The notes under the pieces: generated by a model | What the model was told of the DNA's origin: nothing | Seen by the model: only the letters and a program-made list of their open reading frames with translations | Databases searched by the model: none | In this document: positions 1-6,478 of the stretch, piece after piece | Position numbering within the stretch: the stretch's first letter is position 1 | Layout: every line of letters starts with the position of its first letter | Assembly: GCA_947625215.1 (NCBI GenBank) | Contig: CANQNL010000007.1 | Location: forward strand, 1 to 33,664 | Direction of reading: 5' to 3' | DNA: 33,664 nt | Source: an uncultured Bacilli bacterium | Lineage (GTDB): Bacteria > Bacillota_I > Bacilli_A > RF39 > UBA660 | Program-made: the position numbers and the translations under genes

Positions 1-2
1 TA

Positions 3-74
3 TATCTAAAACCTGATATAGAATTATCAGGTACTGGTACTGGGGGAGATCCATTTACAATTGAAAATTATTAA
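3..74 (+). CDS. C-terminal end of a truncated surface-type protein
   Basis: An open frame runs in from the left edge and stops at a TAA at 72-74, giving only the last 23 residues. They include a Gly/Thr-rich stretch, GTGTGGDPFTIENY, at the very end. I recall tails of the form G-x-G-(S/T)-x-x-x-P-(Y/F)-x-(I/L) at the ends of exported proteins in uncultured gut Bacilli, but that is memory and not a search. Too little is present to assign a function. The open frame without internal stops and the tail composition make a real gene end likely. Confidence 0.5.
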   Translation, partial: YLKPDIELSGTGTGGDPFTIENY

Positions 75-122
75 AAAGATTAATGTTAAAGCTAATAAGC
101 TAAGAATGTATTTCCTTTTTAA

Positions 123-150
123 CACCATCTATTCATTTATTCATATACTA
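123..150 (+). promoter_or_regulatory. Candidate sigma-K-type promoter of spoVIF
   Basis: CACC at 123-126 and CATATACTA at 142-150 are separated by 15 bases. This fits the known sigma-K pattern mACm, about 15-16 bases, CATAnnnTA. The same layout recurs upstream of the next gene at 442-469. The -10 words are AT-rich and such matches arise easily here, so this is inference only. Confidence 0.4.
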
Positions 151-169
151 AATGTAGGGGGAGATGGAT

Positions 170-412
170 GTGCGATTTTCAGATAACTTTTTCAAAAGAG
201 TAGAAAGTAAAACTAATGTAGGTAAACAGACTATTTTAGATTTAGCTGCTAAATTACAAAAGAGTGATTTAAAAAATGAAAGTACTTTAAGAGAGGTTAT
301 ACAAGAATTAGGTCAAATGACTGGCAAAAGTGTTTCAAAAGAAAAAGAAGATAAAATAATTGAAGCAGTTGTTAATGATAAAGTACCTAATGATATAGAT
401 AAAATGATTTAA
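170..412 (+). CDS. spoVIF: Stage VI sporulation protein F (SpoVIF/YjcC family)
   Basis: This is an 80-residue acidic and basic helical protein. It matches the SpoVIF family of spore formers along its whole length: FFKRVESKTNV near the N-terminus, then a REVIQELGQM helix, then a VSKEKEDKIIEAV block. In Bacillus subtilis SpoVIF is a late mother-cell factor needed for proper coat assembly through GerE-dependent genes. An in-frame ATG exists at 164, but the SD AGGGGGAG at 156-163 abuts it. GTG at 170 has the right spacing and is chosen. The gene is followed at once by a terminator and lies beside spoIVA, so this is a sporulation neighbourhood. Family assignment is confident; the exact start is moderately so. 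Confidence 0.82.
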   Translation: MRFSDNFFKRVESKTNVGKQTILDLAAKLQKSDLKNESTLREVIQELGQMTGKSVSKEKEDKIIEAVVNDKVPNDIDKMI

Positions 413-436
413 ACTATCTTTGGATAGTTTTTCTTT
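411..436 (+). terminator. Terminator after spoVIF
   Basis: AAACTATC (411-418) and GATAGTTT (423-430) form a perfect 8-bp stem with a 4-base loop, followed by a T-rich run. The stem begins inside the stop codon of spoVIF. Confidence 0.8.
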
Positions 437-441
437 TTACT

Positions 442-469
442 AACATACTTTATTAATTTTCATATAGTA
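442..469 (+). promoter_or_regulatory. Candidate sigma-K-type promoter of the dehydrogenase gene
   Basis: AACA (442-445), a 15-base spacer and CATATAGTA (461-469) repeat the mACm-15-CATAnnnTA layout seen upstream of spoVIF. The match is to a degenerate consensus in AT-rich DNA, so confidence is limited. Confidence 0.35.
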
Positions 470-487
470 TAAAAGGGAGTGATACAA

Positions 488-1408
488 ATGGATTATGATT
501 ATAAATTCGGAAATACCTTTTATAATTATTATAATGATTTAGGTATAGAAAGTAAGGAATATGATATACTTGCGCCTGAGCAGTCACAAGATAGGCAGCC
601 AGGTTTTGAATATTTAATGGTACCAAGACCAGTATTTGACAATCCTAATTATATAGGTACAGGGAAATTAAAAGATAAAGTTGCGATTATAACAGGTGGT
701 GATAGTGGTTTAGGTAGAGCTGCAGCAGTAGCATTTGCTAAAGAAGGGGCAAAACTGGTAATTCCTTATTACGATGAACATATAGATGCCGAGGAAACAA
801 AAGAATATATTAATGCCTTGGGCGGTGAATGTATTTTATTATCAGGAGATATAAGTGATAGAAAATTTTGTAAAAAAATTGTAGATACAGCTATTCAAAA
901 CTTTGGCAAGATAAATATTTTAGTCAATAATGCTGGAGTACAATATCAGCAAGATAGTTTAGAATGTATAAGTGATGAACAATTTGATAGAACAATGAAA
1001 GTTAATATATATGGAATGTTTTATTTAACGAAAGAAGCTTTACCATATATGAAATCAGGAGATTCTATTATTAATTTATCATCAGTTACTACTTTTTATG
1101 GTGACCCACAATTAATTGATTATGTAACAACTAAAGGAGCAATTGTCGGATTTACAAGAGCTTTAGCCAGAAATTTGGCTTTAAAAAATATTAGAGTTAA
1201 TGCTATTGCGCCAGGTTTTTTCTGGACACCATTACAACCTGCTTGTTGGGTAAAAGAAAAAATACCTTCATTAGGAGCTAATGCGGCAATGGCTAGAGGA
1301 GCAAATCCTTATGAACTTGCGCCAACCTTTGTCTTTTTAGCTTCAGATGATTCAAGCTATGTAACAGGTCAGGTACTTCACAACAATGGTGGCGAAGTAA
1401 TGGGCTAA
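488..1408 (+). CDS. Short-chain dehydrogenase/reductase, general-stress type (YdaD/YhxC-like)
   Basis: The product has 306 residues and is a classical-fold SDR with a roughly 60-residue N-terminal extension typical of the YdaD/YhdF/YhxC group. Visible motifs are the cofactor loop TGGDSGLG (69-76), NNAG (147-150), catalytic Ser at 198-199, and Tyr212 and Lys216 in YVTTK. The PGFFWTPL segment and the C-terminal YVTGQVLHNNGG are also characteristic. It should be a cytosolic NAD(P)-dependent oxidoreductase; the substrate is unknown. ATG 488 is chosen over an upstream GTG at 479 because the SD AAAGGGAG (472-479) overlaps that GTG and sits 8 bases before the ATG. Its position between spoVIF and spoIVA and its sigma-K-like promoter suggest use in sporulation, which is inference. 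Confidence 0.88.
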   Translation: MDYDYKFGNTFYNYYNDLGIESKEYDILAPEQSQDRQPGFEYLMVPRPVFDNPNYIGTGKLKDKVAIITGGDSGLGRAAAVAFAKEGAKLVIPYYDEHIDAEETKEYINALGGECILLSGDISDRKFCKKIVDTAIQNFGKINILVNNAGVQYQQDSLECISDEQFDRTMKVNIYGMFYLTKEALPYMKSGDSIINLSSVTTFYGDPQLIDYVTTKGAIVGFTRALARNLALKNIRVNAIAPGFFWTPLQPACWVKEKIPSLGANAAMARGANPYELAPTFVFLASDDSSYVTGQVLHNNGGEVMG

Positions 1409-1437
1409 TAAATTAGGATGATATTTCAAAAAATTGT

Positions 1438-1466
1438 TCATATAACTAATTATTTCCACATATATT
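1438..1466 (+). promoter_or_regulatory. Candidate sigma-E promoter of spoIVA
   Basis: TCATATA (1438-1444) and CATATATT (1459-1466) are 14 bases apart. The -10 matches 7 of 8 positions of the sigma-E word CATACAHT, and the -35 resembles KMATATT. spoIVA is a sigma-E gene in B. subtilis, which supports the call; no experiment is available. Confidence 0.5.
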
Positions 1467-1494
1467 TAAGTAAATTATGGAAAGTAGGGATTAT

Positions 1495-2970
1495 ATGGAA
1501 AAAATTGATATCATCAAAAGTATTACTGAAAGAACAGGTGGGGATATATATTTAGGTGTAGTAGGAGCGGTTAGAACAGGTAAATCAACATTCATAAAAA
1601 GATTTATTGAAAACCTAGTTGTTCCTAATATTGAAGATGAGTATGAAAGAAAAAGAACCTTAGATGAAATTCCTCAGTCTGCCCAAGGGAAAACAATAAT
1701 GACCACAGAGCCTAAATTTGTCCCTGGTAATGCGGCTAAAATAAAAATTGATGATTTTACAGCTGATGTAAGATTAGTAGATTGCGTTGGCTATGTTATA
1801 AATGGCGCTAAAGGATATGAAGATGAAAATGGTCCTAGAATGGTAAGAACTCCTTGGTATGAAGAGGAAATACCATTTATTGAAGCAGCTGAAATAGGCA
1901 CTGAAAAAGTTATTAAAGATCATTCAAGTATTGGGGTATTAATAACTTCTGATGGTTCAATAGGCGAATTTTCAAGAAGTGATTATGCTCCAGCTGAAGA
2001 GCGAATAGTAAGTGAGTTATCAGAAATAGGTAAACCATTTATTGTTATTATGAATTCGACTAAACCGATGATGCCAGAAACAGAAGCTTTAGTAGAAAAA
2101 CTAAAAGAAAGCTATAAAGTGCCAGTTATTCCTATGAACATTGATAATATGAGTGAAAGAGATGCTTATAATATTTTAAGAGAAGCTTTATATGAATTCC
2201 CAGTAGTCAGAATTAATGTTGAAATGCCTGACTGGGTAGCTTGTCTTGCGCCTAATAACTGGCTTAAAAAATCATATATGGATACTATTAGAGAAAGCAT
2301 ATATGAAATTGATAAGTTAAGAGATATTGATAATATTACTAAGGGTCTTGAAACTTGCGAAAATATAAAGAAAGCTTATTTATCAGAAGTTAATACATCA
2401 ACAGGAGAAGTTAATGTTACGTTAGAGGCACCTAATGAACTTTATAATGAAGTTCTAAAAGATATAATTGGCATCGATATTACAAATCGTTCGCAGTTAC
2501 TTACGCTTTTCCAAGATTATAATGAGGCTAAACAAGAATATGATCAAATTAAAGATGCTCTTAAAATGGTTAAAACTACAGGTTATGGAGTTGCCAGCCC
2601 AACTTTGGCTGATATGACTTTAGATAATCCAGAAATAATTAAACAAGGAAGTAGATATGGTATAAAACTAAAAGCTGTTGCGCCCTCTATACACATGATT
2701 AGAGTTGATGTAGAAAGTACATTTGAACCAATAATTGGATCAGAACTTCAAAGTAAAGAGCTTATTAATTATTTAATGAAAGATAGAGAAAGTGATACTT
2801 CAGATATTTGGAAAAGTGAAATATTTGGTCGCAGTTTAGATGTTATAGTACAAGAAGGAATTCAAGCTAAATTATCACTTATGCCAGAAACTGTTAGATT
2901 TAAATTACAACAGACATTATCAAAACTTGTCAATAAAGGATCAAGTAATTTATTTGCCATTGTTATTTAA
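1495..2970 (+). CDS. spoIVA: Stage IV sporulation protein A, coat-basement ATPase
   Basis: This 491-residue protein is nearly the same length as the 492-residue B. subtilis SpoIVA and similar throughout. SpoIVA polymerises on the outer forespore membrane by ATP hydrolysis, forming the platform for coat and cortex assembly and anchored by SpoVM. The Walker A motif GAVRTGKST contains Lys30. The DCVGY segment, the KGYEDENGPRM and TPWYEE blocks, and the SRYGIKLKAVAPSIHMI region are strongly conserved. The hydrophobic end NLFAIVI matches the C-terminal membrane and SpoVM contact region. ATG 1495 gives the conserved MEKIDI start and follows AGGGA at 1486-1490; ATG 1477 would add six residues not found in the family. 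hup follows, as in Bacillus. Confidence 0.97.
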   Translation: MEKIDIIKSITERTGGDIYLGVVGAVRTGKSTFIKRFIENLVVPNIEDEYERKRTLDEIPQSAQGKTIMTTEPKFVPGNAAKIKIDDFTADVRLVDCVGYVINGAKGYEDENGPRMVRTPWYEEEIPFIEAAEIGTEKVIKDHSSIGVLITSDGSIGEFSRSDYAPAEERIVSELSEIGKPFIVIMNSTKPMMPETEALVEKLKESYKVPVIPMNIDNMSERDAYNILREALYEFPVVRINVEMPDWVACLAPNNWLKKSYMDTIRESIYEIDKLRDIDNITKGLETCENIKKAYLSEVNTSTGEVNVTLEAPNELYNEVLKDIIGIDITNRSQLLTLFQDYNEAKQEYDQIKDALKMVKTTGYGVASPTLADMTLDNPEIIKQGSRYGIKLKAVAPSIHMIRVDVESTFEPIIGSELQSKELINYLMKDRESDTSDIWKSEIFGRSLDVIVQEGIQAKLSLMPETVRFKLQQTLSKLVNKGSSNLFAIVI

Positions 2971-2995
2971 GAATAGTAATTTTACTATTCTTTTT
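2971..2995 (+). terminator. Terminator after spoIVA
   Basis: GAATAGTA (2971-2978) pairs with TACTATTC (2983-2990) around a 4-base loop, followed by five T. Confidence 0.85.
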
Positions 2996-3067
2996 ACATA
3001 GAAAGTAAGAAAAGGTAATAAAATGCCCAGAAAATAATGAAAATATGTAAAAAATGTATTAAATATA

Positions 3068-3096
3068 TTGATTTTTAATACGAAAAATGATATTCT
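3068..3096 (+). promoter_or_regulatory. Vegetative promoter of hup
   Basis: TTGATT (3068-3073), a 17-base spacer and TATTCT (3091-3096) fit the housekeeping sigma consensus. The roughly 40-base leader ends at the SD GGGAGG before ATG 3145. Confidence 0.65.
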
Positions 3097-3144
3097 GGAA
3101 ATGTAAGCAAGGTAGCTTAACAAAATTAAGGGAGGTATTTAGAC

Positions 3145-3417
3145 ATGACAAAACAAATGCTAGTTAATTACATTGCAGAAGAAACAGGATTAACTAAAGC
3201 TGATGCTACTAGAGCATTAGATGCTGCTATGAGCGGAATCGTTAAAGGACTTAAATCAGAAGGAAAAGTTGCCTTAACTGGTTTCTGTACTTTTGCAACT
3301 CAACACAAAGCTGCAAGAACTGGTCGTAACCCAAGAACTGGTGAAGCAGTTAAAATTCCTGCAAGAACTGCAGTAACTATTAAAGCTGGCGCTAAATTAA
3401 AAGACGCTGTAAACTAA
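3145..3417 (+). CDS. hup: DNA-binding protein HU
   Basis: This is a 90-residue bacterial histone-like protein of standard HU length. The N-terminal helices, the ALTGFCTF saddle segment, and the DNA-binding arm with TGRNPRTGEAVKIPARTAV are all present. It bends and compacts DNA as a dimer. It has its own promoter, a strong SD (GGGAGG) and its own terminator, so it is probably an abundant monocistronic mRNA. Its codons are richer in C and G than those of its neighbours, consistent with high expression. The spoIVA-hup order matches Bacillus. Confidence 0.97.
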   Translation: MTKQMLVNYIAEETGLTKADATRALDAAMSGIVKGLKSEGKVALTGFCTFATQHKAARTGRNPRTGEAVKIPARTAVTIKAGAKLKDAVN

Positions 3418-3439
3418 GGCTTTTTATAGCCTTTTTTTT
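3416..3439 (+). terminator. Terminator after hup
   Basis: AAGGCT (3416-3421) and AGCCTT (3428-3433) form a stem overlapping the hup stop, followed by a run of T to 3439. Confidence 0.85.
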
Positions 3440-3462
3440 CTGCTAAGTATGGAGGGATTATA

Positions 3463-4554
3463 TTGTATAGTACCGCATTAAAAGTTTTAAATAAAATAAC
3501 TGAATATGGATATAAAGCATATATTATAGGAGGTTATCCAAGAGATTTATATTTAAAAAGAAGTTCAATTGACGTCGATATTTGTACTGATGCTACACCG
3601 ATGGAAATTATGAGTATTTTTGAAGAGGTTGTAACTACTAATACAGAATATGGGTCAGTTGTTATTATGTATGAAAAAATGAGCTTTGAAATTACGACTT
3701 TTAGAACGGAAGGCAAGTATATTAATTTTCGAAAACCAACTGAAGTTAAATATGTTGATTCTTTAGAAGAAGATTTAAAGCGAAGAGATTTTACGATAAA
3801 CACTTTATGTATTGATAAAGATGGAAGAGAAATTGATTTATTAAATGCTAAACAGGATTTAGATAATCGCATAATTAGAATGATCGGAAATCCAAAAGTT
3901 AGACTTAGAGAAGATGTGCTTAGAATTTTAAGAGCTGTTAGATTTGCTACCGTCCTTAATTTTGAACTAGAACCTGTTTTAAAAGCCTATATTAAAAAAT
4001 ACGCTCCATTAGTTAAAAAGCTATCAAAACATAGAAGGCGTGAGGAATTAGATATTATTTTTGCTAGTCCAAACAAAGAATATGGAATTAAATTATTATG
4101 TGAACTTAGATTAGCTGATAATTTGGATATTCCTAATTTAAAGAAAATAAAAATGACGCCATCAATGATTGTAACCTGGGCTCAGTTAAATGCTTTAGAT
4201 AAATATACCTTTAGTCCTAGTGAAAAAGAAACTATTTCATTTATTTTAGAATTAAAAGATAAAAATTTATTAGATAAAAAAATCTTGTATAAATATGGAC
4301 TTTATGTATGTTCTTTAGCTAGTGAATTATATGATGTTGATAGAAAAAAATTAAATAATGTTTATTCTAATCTGCAAATTCATAGTAAACTAGATATTGC
4401 TTTAAGTCCAATGGAAATATGTGAAATTTTAAATAAAGAGCCAGGTAGTTTTCTTAAAGATTTAATCAATGATTTAGAAGAAAAACTTATATATGATAAA
4501 CTTAAAAATACTAAAAAAGATTTAACAGATTATATTACTAATAAATATTTATAA
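3463..4554 (+). CDS. cca: CCA tRNA nucleotidyltransferase
   Basis: This 363-residue enzyme of the class II poly(A) polymerase/CCA family adds or repairs the 3' CCA end of tRNAs from CTP and ATP. The nucleotidyltransferase core is clear: GGYPRD at 23-28 and the metal ligands D37 and D39 in SIDVDICTDA. These are followed by KRRDFTINTL and the EDVLRILRAVRFA motif of the head and neck domains. It starts at TTG 3463, six bases after the SD GGAGGG (3451-3456); no better start exists. It is slightly shorter than the about 400-residue Bacillus enzyme, the difference lying in the variable C-terminal body and tail. It sits upstream of dnaD-nth, broadly as in Bacillus. Confidence 0.93.
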   Translation: MYSTALKVLNKITEYGYKAYIIGGYPRDLYLKRSSIDVDICTDATPMEIMSIFEEVVTTNTEYGSVVIMYEKMSFEITTFRTEGKYINFRKPTEVKYVDSLEEDLKRRDFTINTLCIDKDGREIDLLNAKQDLDNRIIRMIGNPKVRLREDVLRILRAVRFATVLNFELEPVLKAYIKKYAPLVKKLSKHRRREELDIIFASPNKEYGIKLLCELRLADNLDIPNLKKIKMTPSMIVTWAQLNALDKYTFSPSEKETISFILELKDKNLLDKKILYKYGLYVCSLASELYDVDRKKLNNVYSNLQIHSKLDIALSPMEICEILNKEPGSFLKDLINDLEEKLIYDKLKNTKKDLTDYITNKYL

Positions 4555-4557
4555 AAC

Positions 4558-4582
4558 ATACCCTTTAATAAGGGTGTTTTTT
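4558..4582 (+). terminator. Hairpin after cca overlapping the next ribosome binding site
   Basis: ATACCCTT (4558-4565) pairs with AAGGGTGT (4570-4577) around TAAT, followed by T to 4582. It looks like a terminator. However, the 3' arm AAGGGTG is also the only SD of the next gene, whose ATG is at 4583, so folding would block translation of any read-through mRNA. Confidence 0.65.
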
Positions 4583-5182
4583 ATGAAAAAAATATTTTTG
4601 TTATTAATGATAGTTGTGATAATATTTATCCATACAGGCGCAAGAGCTTTTGTTGTTAAAAATATTGACTTAAAATTAAAAGATAATGAAACTAGTATTG
4701 TTTTTTTAAAACTTAAAAGTAGTACCTCACTTCTTATTTCTACAAATAATAGTAGTGATTTATTTATTTTAGATTATAAAAATTTAGATAATCTTGATGA
4801 AGCTTTAAAAATTTTTAAAAGTAAACCAAGTTTATTTTATTTAAAAAATGATATTGATAGAAAAATTGATAATATCCATATTACTAAAGAAAATGACACA
4901 TTTAAATTTCAAATAGCTAATTATATGCTTTGTATATATAATAGAGCTCAAAAAAATAGTTGTGATTTTGTTTATCTTAGAAATTTAGATAAAGAATTTA
5001 CCATTAATGATAATATCTCAGCTATTTTTTACGATGAAGACATCGATAAAAAATTTCTTAAAGAGGTCGAAGAATCTTGGGTTGAAAGCAATATTGTAAG
5101 TAAGGAAAGTTTTACGATATTAAAATTAAATGAAGAATCTTATAATGTGGTAATTGTCCCATCGACAAATTTAAATAATTAG
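4583..5182 (+). CDS. Secreted protein of unknown function
   Basis: The 199-residue product starts with a signal peptide (MKKIFLLLMIVVIIFI) and a good type I cleavage site after ARA near residue 22. The mature part is rich in Asn, Asp, Lys and Ser, with no Cys at a lipobox and no second membrane segment. A region near STNNSSDLFILDYKN and KSKPSLFYLKND faintly recalls beta/alpha alternation, but I recognise no family. ATG 4583 is preferred to GTG 4574, which lies inside the SD and hairpin. It sits between cca and dnaD with no promoter visible apart from the hairpin-covered leader, so expression may depend on read-through from cca. Confidence 0.75.
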   Translation: MKKIFLLLMIVVIIFIHTGARAFVVKNIDLKLKDNETSIVFLKLKSSTSLLISTNNSSDLFILDYKNLDNLDEALKIFKSKPSLFYLKNDIDRKIDNIHITKENDTFKFQIANYMLCIYNRAQKNSCDFVYLRNLDKEFTINDNISAIFYDEDIDKKFLKEVEESWVESNIVSKESFTILKLNEESYNVVIVPSTNLNN

Positions 5183-5208
5183 TTTATAATAATCATTAGG
5201 TGATTTAT

Positions 5209-5835
5209 ATGACAAGTAAAATAATTGATATTTTAAAAGATGGTAGTATTACTTTTCCTAAAAGTTTACTTACTAATTATAAAAAATTAAAAATCACAGA
5301 TAAAGAACTTATTATTTTAATTTATTTAATTAATAATAATGAATTTGATCCTGAACGCATTTCTAAGGATTTGGATATGAAAAATGTCGATGTTCTTACA
5401 ACTATTAGTAATTTAACTAAGAAGGATATGATTTCTTTAAATAATATTACTAATAATCATATTACCGAGGAATATGTATGTTTAGATAATTTATATAGTA
5501 AACTTGCTTTATTATTTATAGAAACAAAAGAAGAAAAAACAAGTAATGTGTTTGACTATTTTGAAAAAGAATTTGGCCGTACTTTAAGTCCAATGGAATA
5601 TCAAATTATAGGTGCTTGGCTTGAAGATGGATTTAATGAAGAACTTATTCATTTAGCTTTAAAAGAAGCAATATATAATGGCGTTAGAAATTTAAGATAT
5701 ATTGATAAAATTTTATATGAATGGAAGAAAAAGGGAATTAAATCTAAAGCTGATATTGAAAAAGCTAGAACTAGTATAAAAAAGCGCAAAAAGGAAGAAG
5801 TGTTTGATTATGATTGGCTCAATGAAGAAAATTGA
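5209..5835 (+). CDS. dnaD: Replication initiation protein DnaD
   Basis: The 208-residue protein has the DnaD layout. It has an N-terminal winged-helix DDBH1 region (about 1-100, with ITDKELIILIYLINN) and a C-terminal DDBH2 region with the hallmark FGRTLSPMEYQIIGAWLEDG. The end is lysine-rich, with YIDKILYEWKKKGIKS and then KKRKKEE. In Bacillus, DnaD works with DnaB and DnaI in loading the replicative helicase. The start ATG 5209 follows AGGTG (5198-5202). It ends with TGA, which shows that TGA is a stop here. Adjacency to nth matches Bacillus and supports orthology. Confidence 0.9.
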   Translation: MTSKIIDILKDGSITFPKSLLTNYKKLKITDKELIILIYLINNNEFDPERISKDLDMKNVDVLTTISNLTKKDMISLNNITNNHITEEYVCLDNLYSKLALLFIETKEEKTSNVFDYFEKEFGRTLSPMEYQIIGAWLEDGFNEELIHLALKEAIYNGVRNLRYIDKILYEWKKKGIKSKADIEKARTSIKKRKKEEVFDYDWLNEEN

Positions 5836-6430
5836 AGATTATTTAGATGAATTGTTTCCTAATCCAAAATGTGAATTAAATTATAATAAAGATTATGAGC
5901 TTGTTTTAGCCGTTATGTTAAGCGCTCAAACGACTGATAAAAGGGTTAATATGGTTACTGATGTTTTATTTAAAAAATATCCAAATCTAACTGCTTTAAG
6001 TAAGGCTAGTTTAGAAGATATTATTGATATTATAAGACCAATTGGTACATTTAATAAAAAAGCTAGTAACGTTATTGAAATAGCTACTAAATTACTTAAT
6101 GAATGTGAGGGAAAAGTTCCTAACAACCGTGAATATTTAGAAGCTCTTCCTGGAGTTGGAAGAAAAACAGCTAATGTAGTTTTAAGTAATCTATTTAATG
6201 AACCTTGTATTGCCGTTGATACACACGTATCTAGAGTAAGCATTCGTTTAGGCTTAGCTAAAGAAGGAGATGACCCTTATACTATTGAGAAAAAATTAAC
6301 TAAAAAATTCAAAAAAGAAGATTTGTGTAAGAGACATCATCAAATGGTTTTATTTGGCAGATATTATTGTATGGCTAGAAAGCCAATGTGTGAAACCTGT
6401 AAATTAAAAGATATATGTAAAAATAAGTAG
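5810..6430 (+). CDS. nth: Endonuclease III (DNA glycosylase/AP lyase)
   Basis: This is a HhH-GPD base-excision repair enzyme for oxidised pyrimidines, 206 residues and close to family length. The helix-hairpin-helix LPGVGRKTANVV contains the catalytic Lys, and VDTHVSRV contains the catalytic Asp. The C-terminal [4Fe-4S] ligands follow the standard C-x6-C-x2-C-x5-C spacing (CMARKPMCETCKLKDIC). The gene overlaps the end of dnaD and is probably translationally coupled. ATG 5810 sits 12 bases after AAGGAAG; TTG 5804 and ATG 5822 (MKKIED) are real alternatives, so the start is uncertain by a few codons. A strong terminator follows. Confidence 0.95.
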   Translation: MIGSMKKIEDYLDELFPNPKCELNYNKDYELVLAVMLSAQTTDKRVNMVTDVLFKKYPNLTALSKASLEDIIDIIRPIGTFNKKASNVIEIATKLLNECEGKVPNNREYLEALPGVGRKTANVVLSNLFNEPCIAVDTHVSRVSIRLGLAKEGDDPYTIEKKLTKKFKKEDLCKRHHQMVLFGRYYCMARKPMCETCKLKDICKNK

Positions 6431-6450
6431 AAGCACCTACTTATTTTTTA
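6422..6450 (+). terminator. Terminator after nth
   Basis: AATAAGTAG (6422-6430) pairs perfectly with CTACTTATT (6437-6445) around a 6-base loop, followed by a T run. The nth stop codon is in the stem. Confidence 0.9.
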
Positions 6451-6452
6451 TA

Positions 6453-6478
6453 TTAAAAAAGCGACTTAACTGTCGCTT
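6453..6478 (-). terminator. Minus-strand terminator of the recU-PBP operon
   Basis: GCGAC (6461-6465) and GTCGC (6472-6476) form the stem. The A run 6455-6460 is a U run on the minus-strand transcript. The penicillin-binding protein stop codon is in the loop. Confidence 0.75.

Noticed and set aside
3534-3872. 112-codon minus-strand frame inside cca
   Set aside because: cca is clearly coding on the plus strand with all motifs; the antisense frame has low-complexity composition and no start signals.
5833-5835. Possible use of TGA as Trp (Mollicutes code), given the AT-rich sequence
   Set aside because: TGA ends dnaD and the deacetylase gene and is the pause codon of the prfB frameshift; Trp is encoded by TGG throughout.
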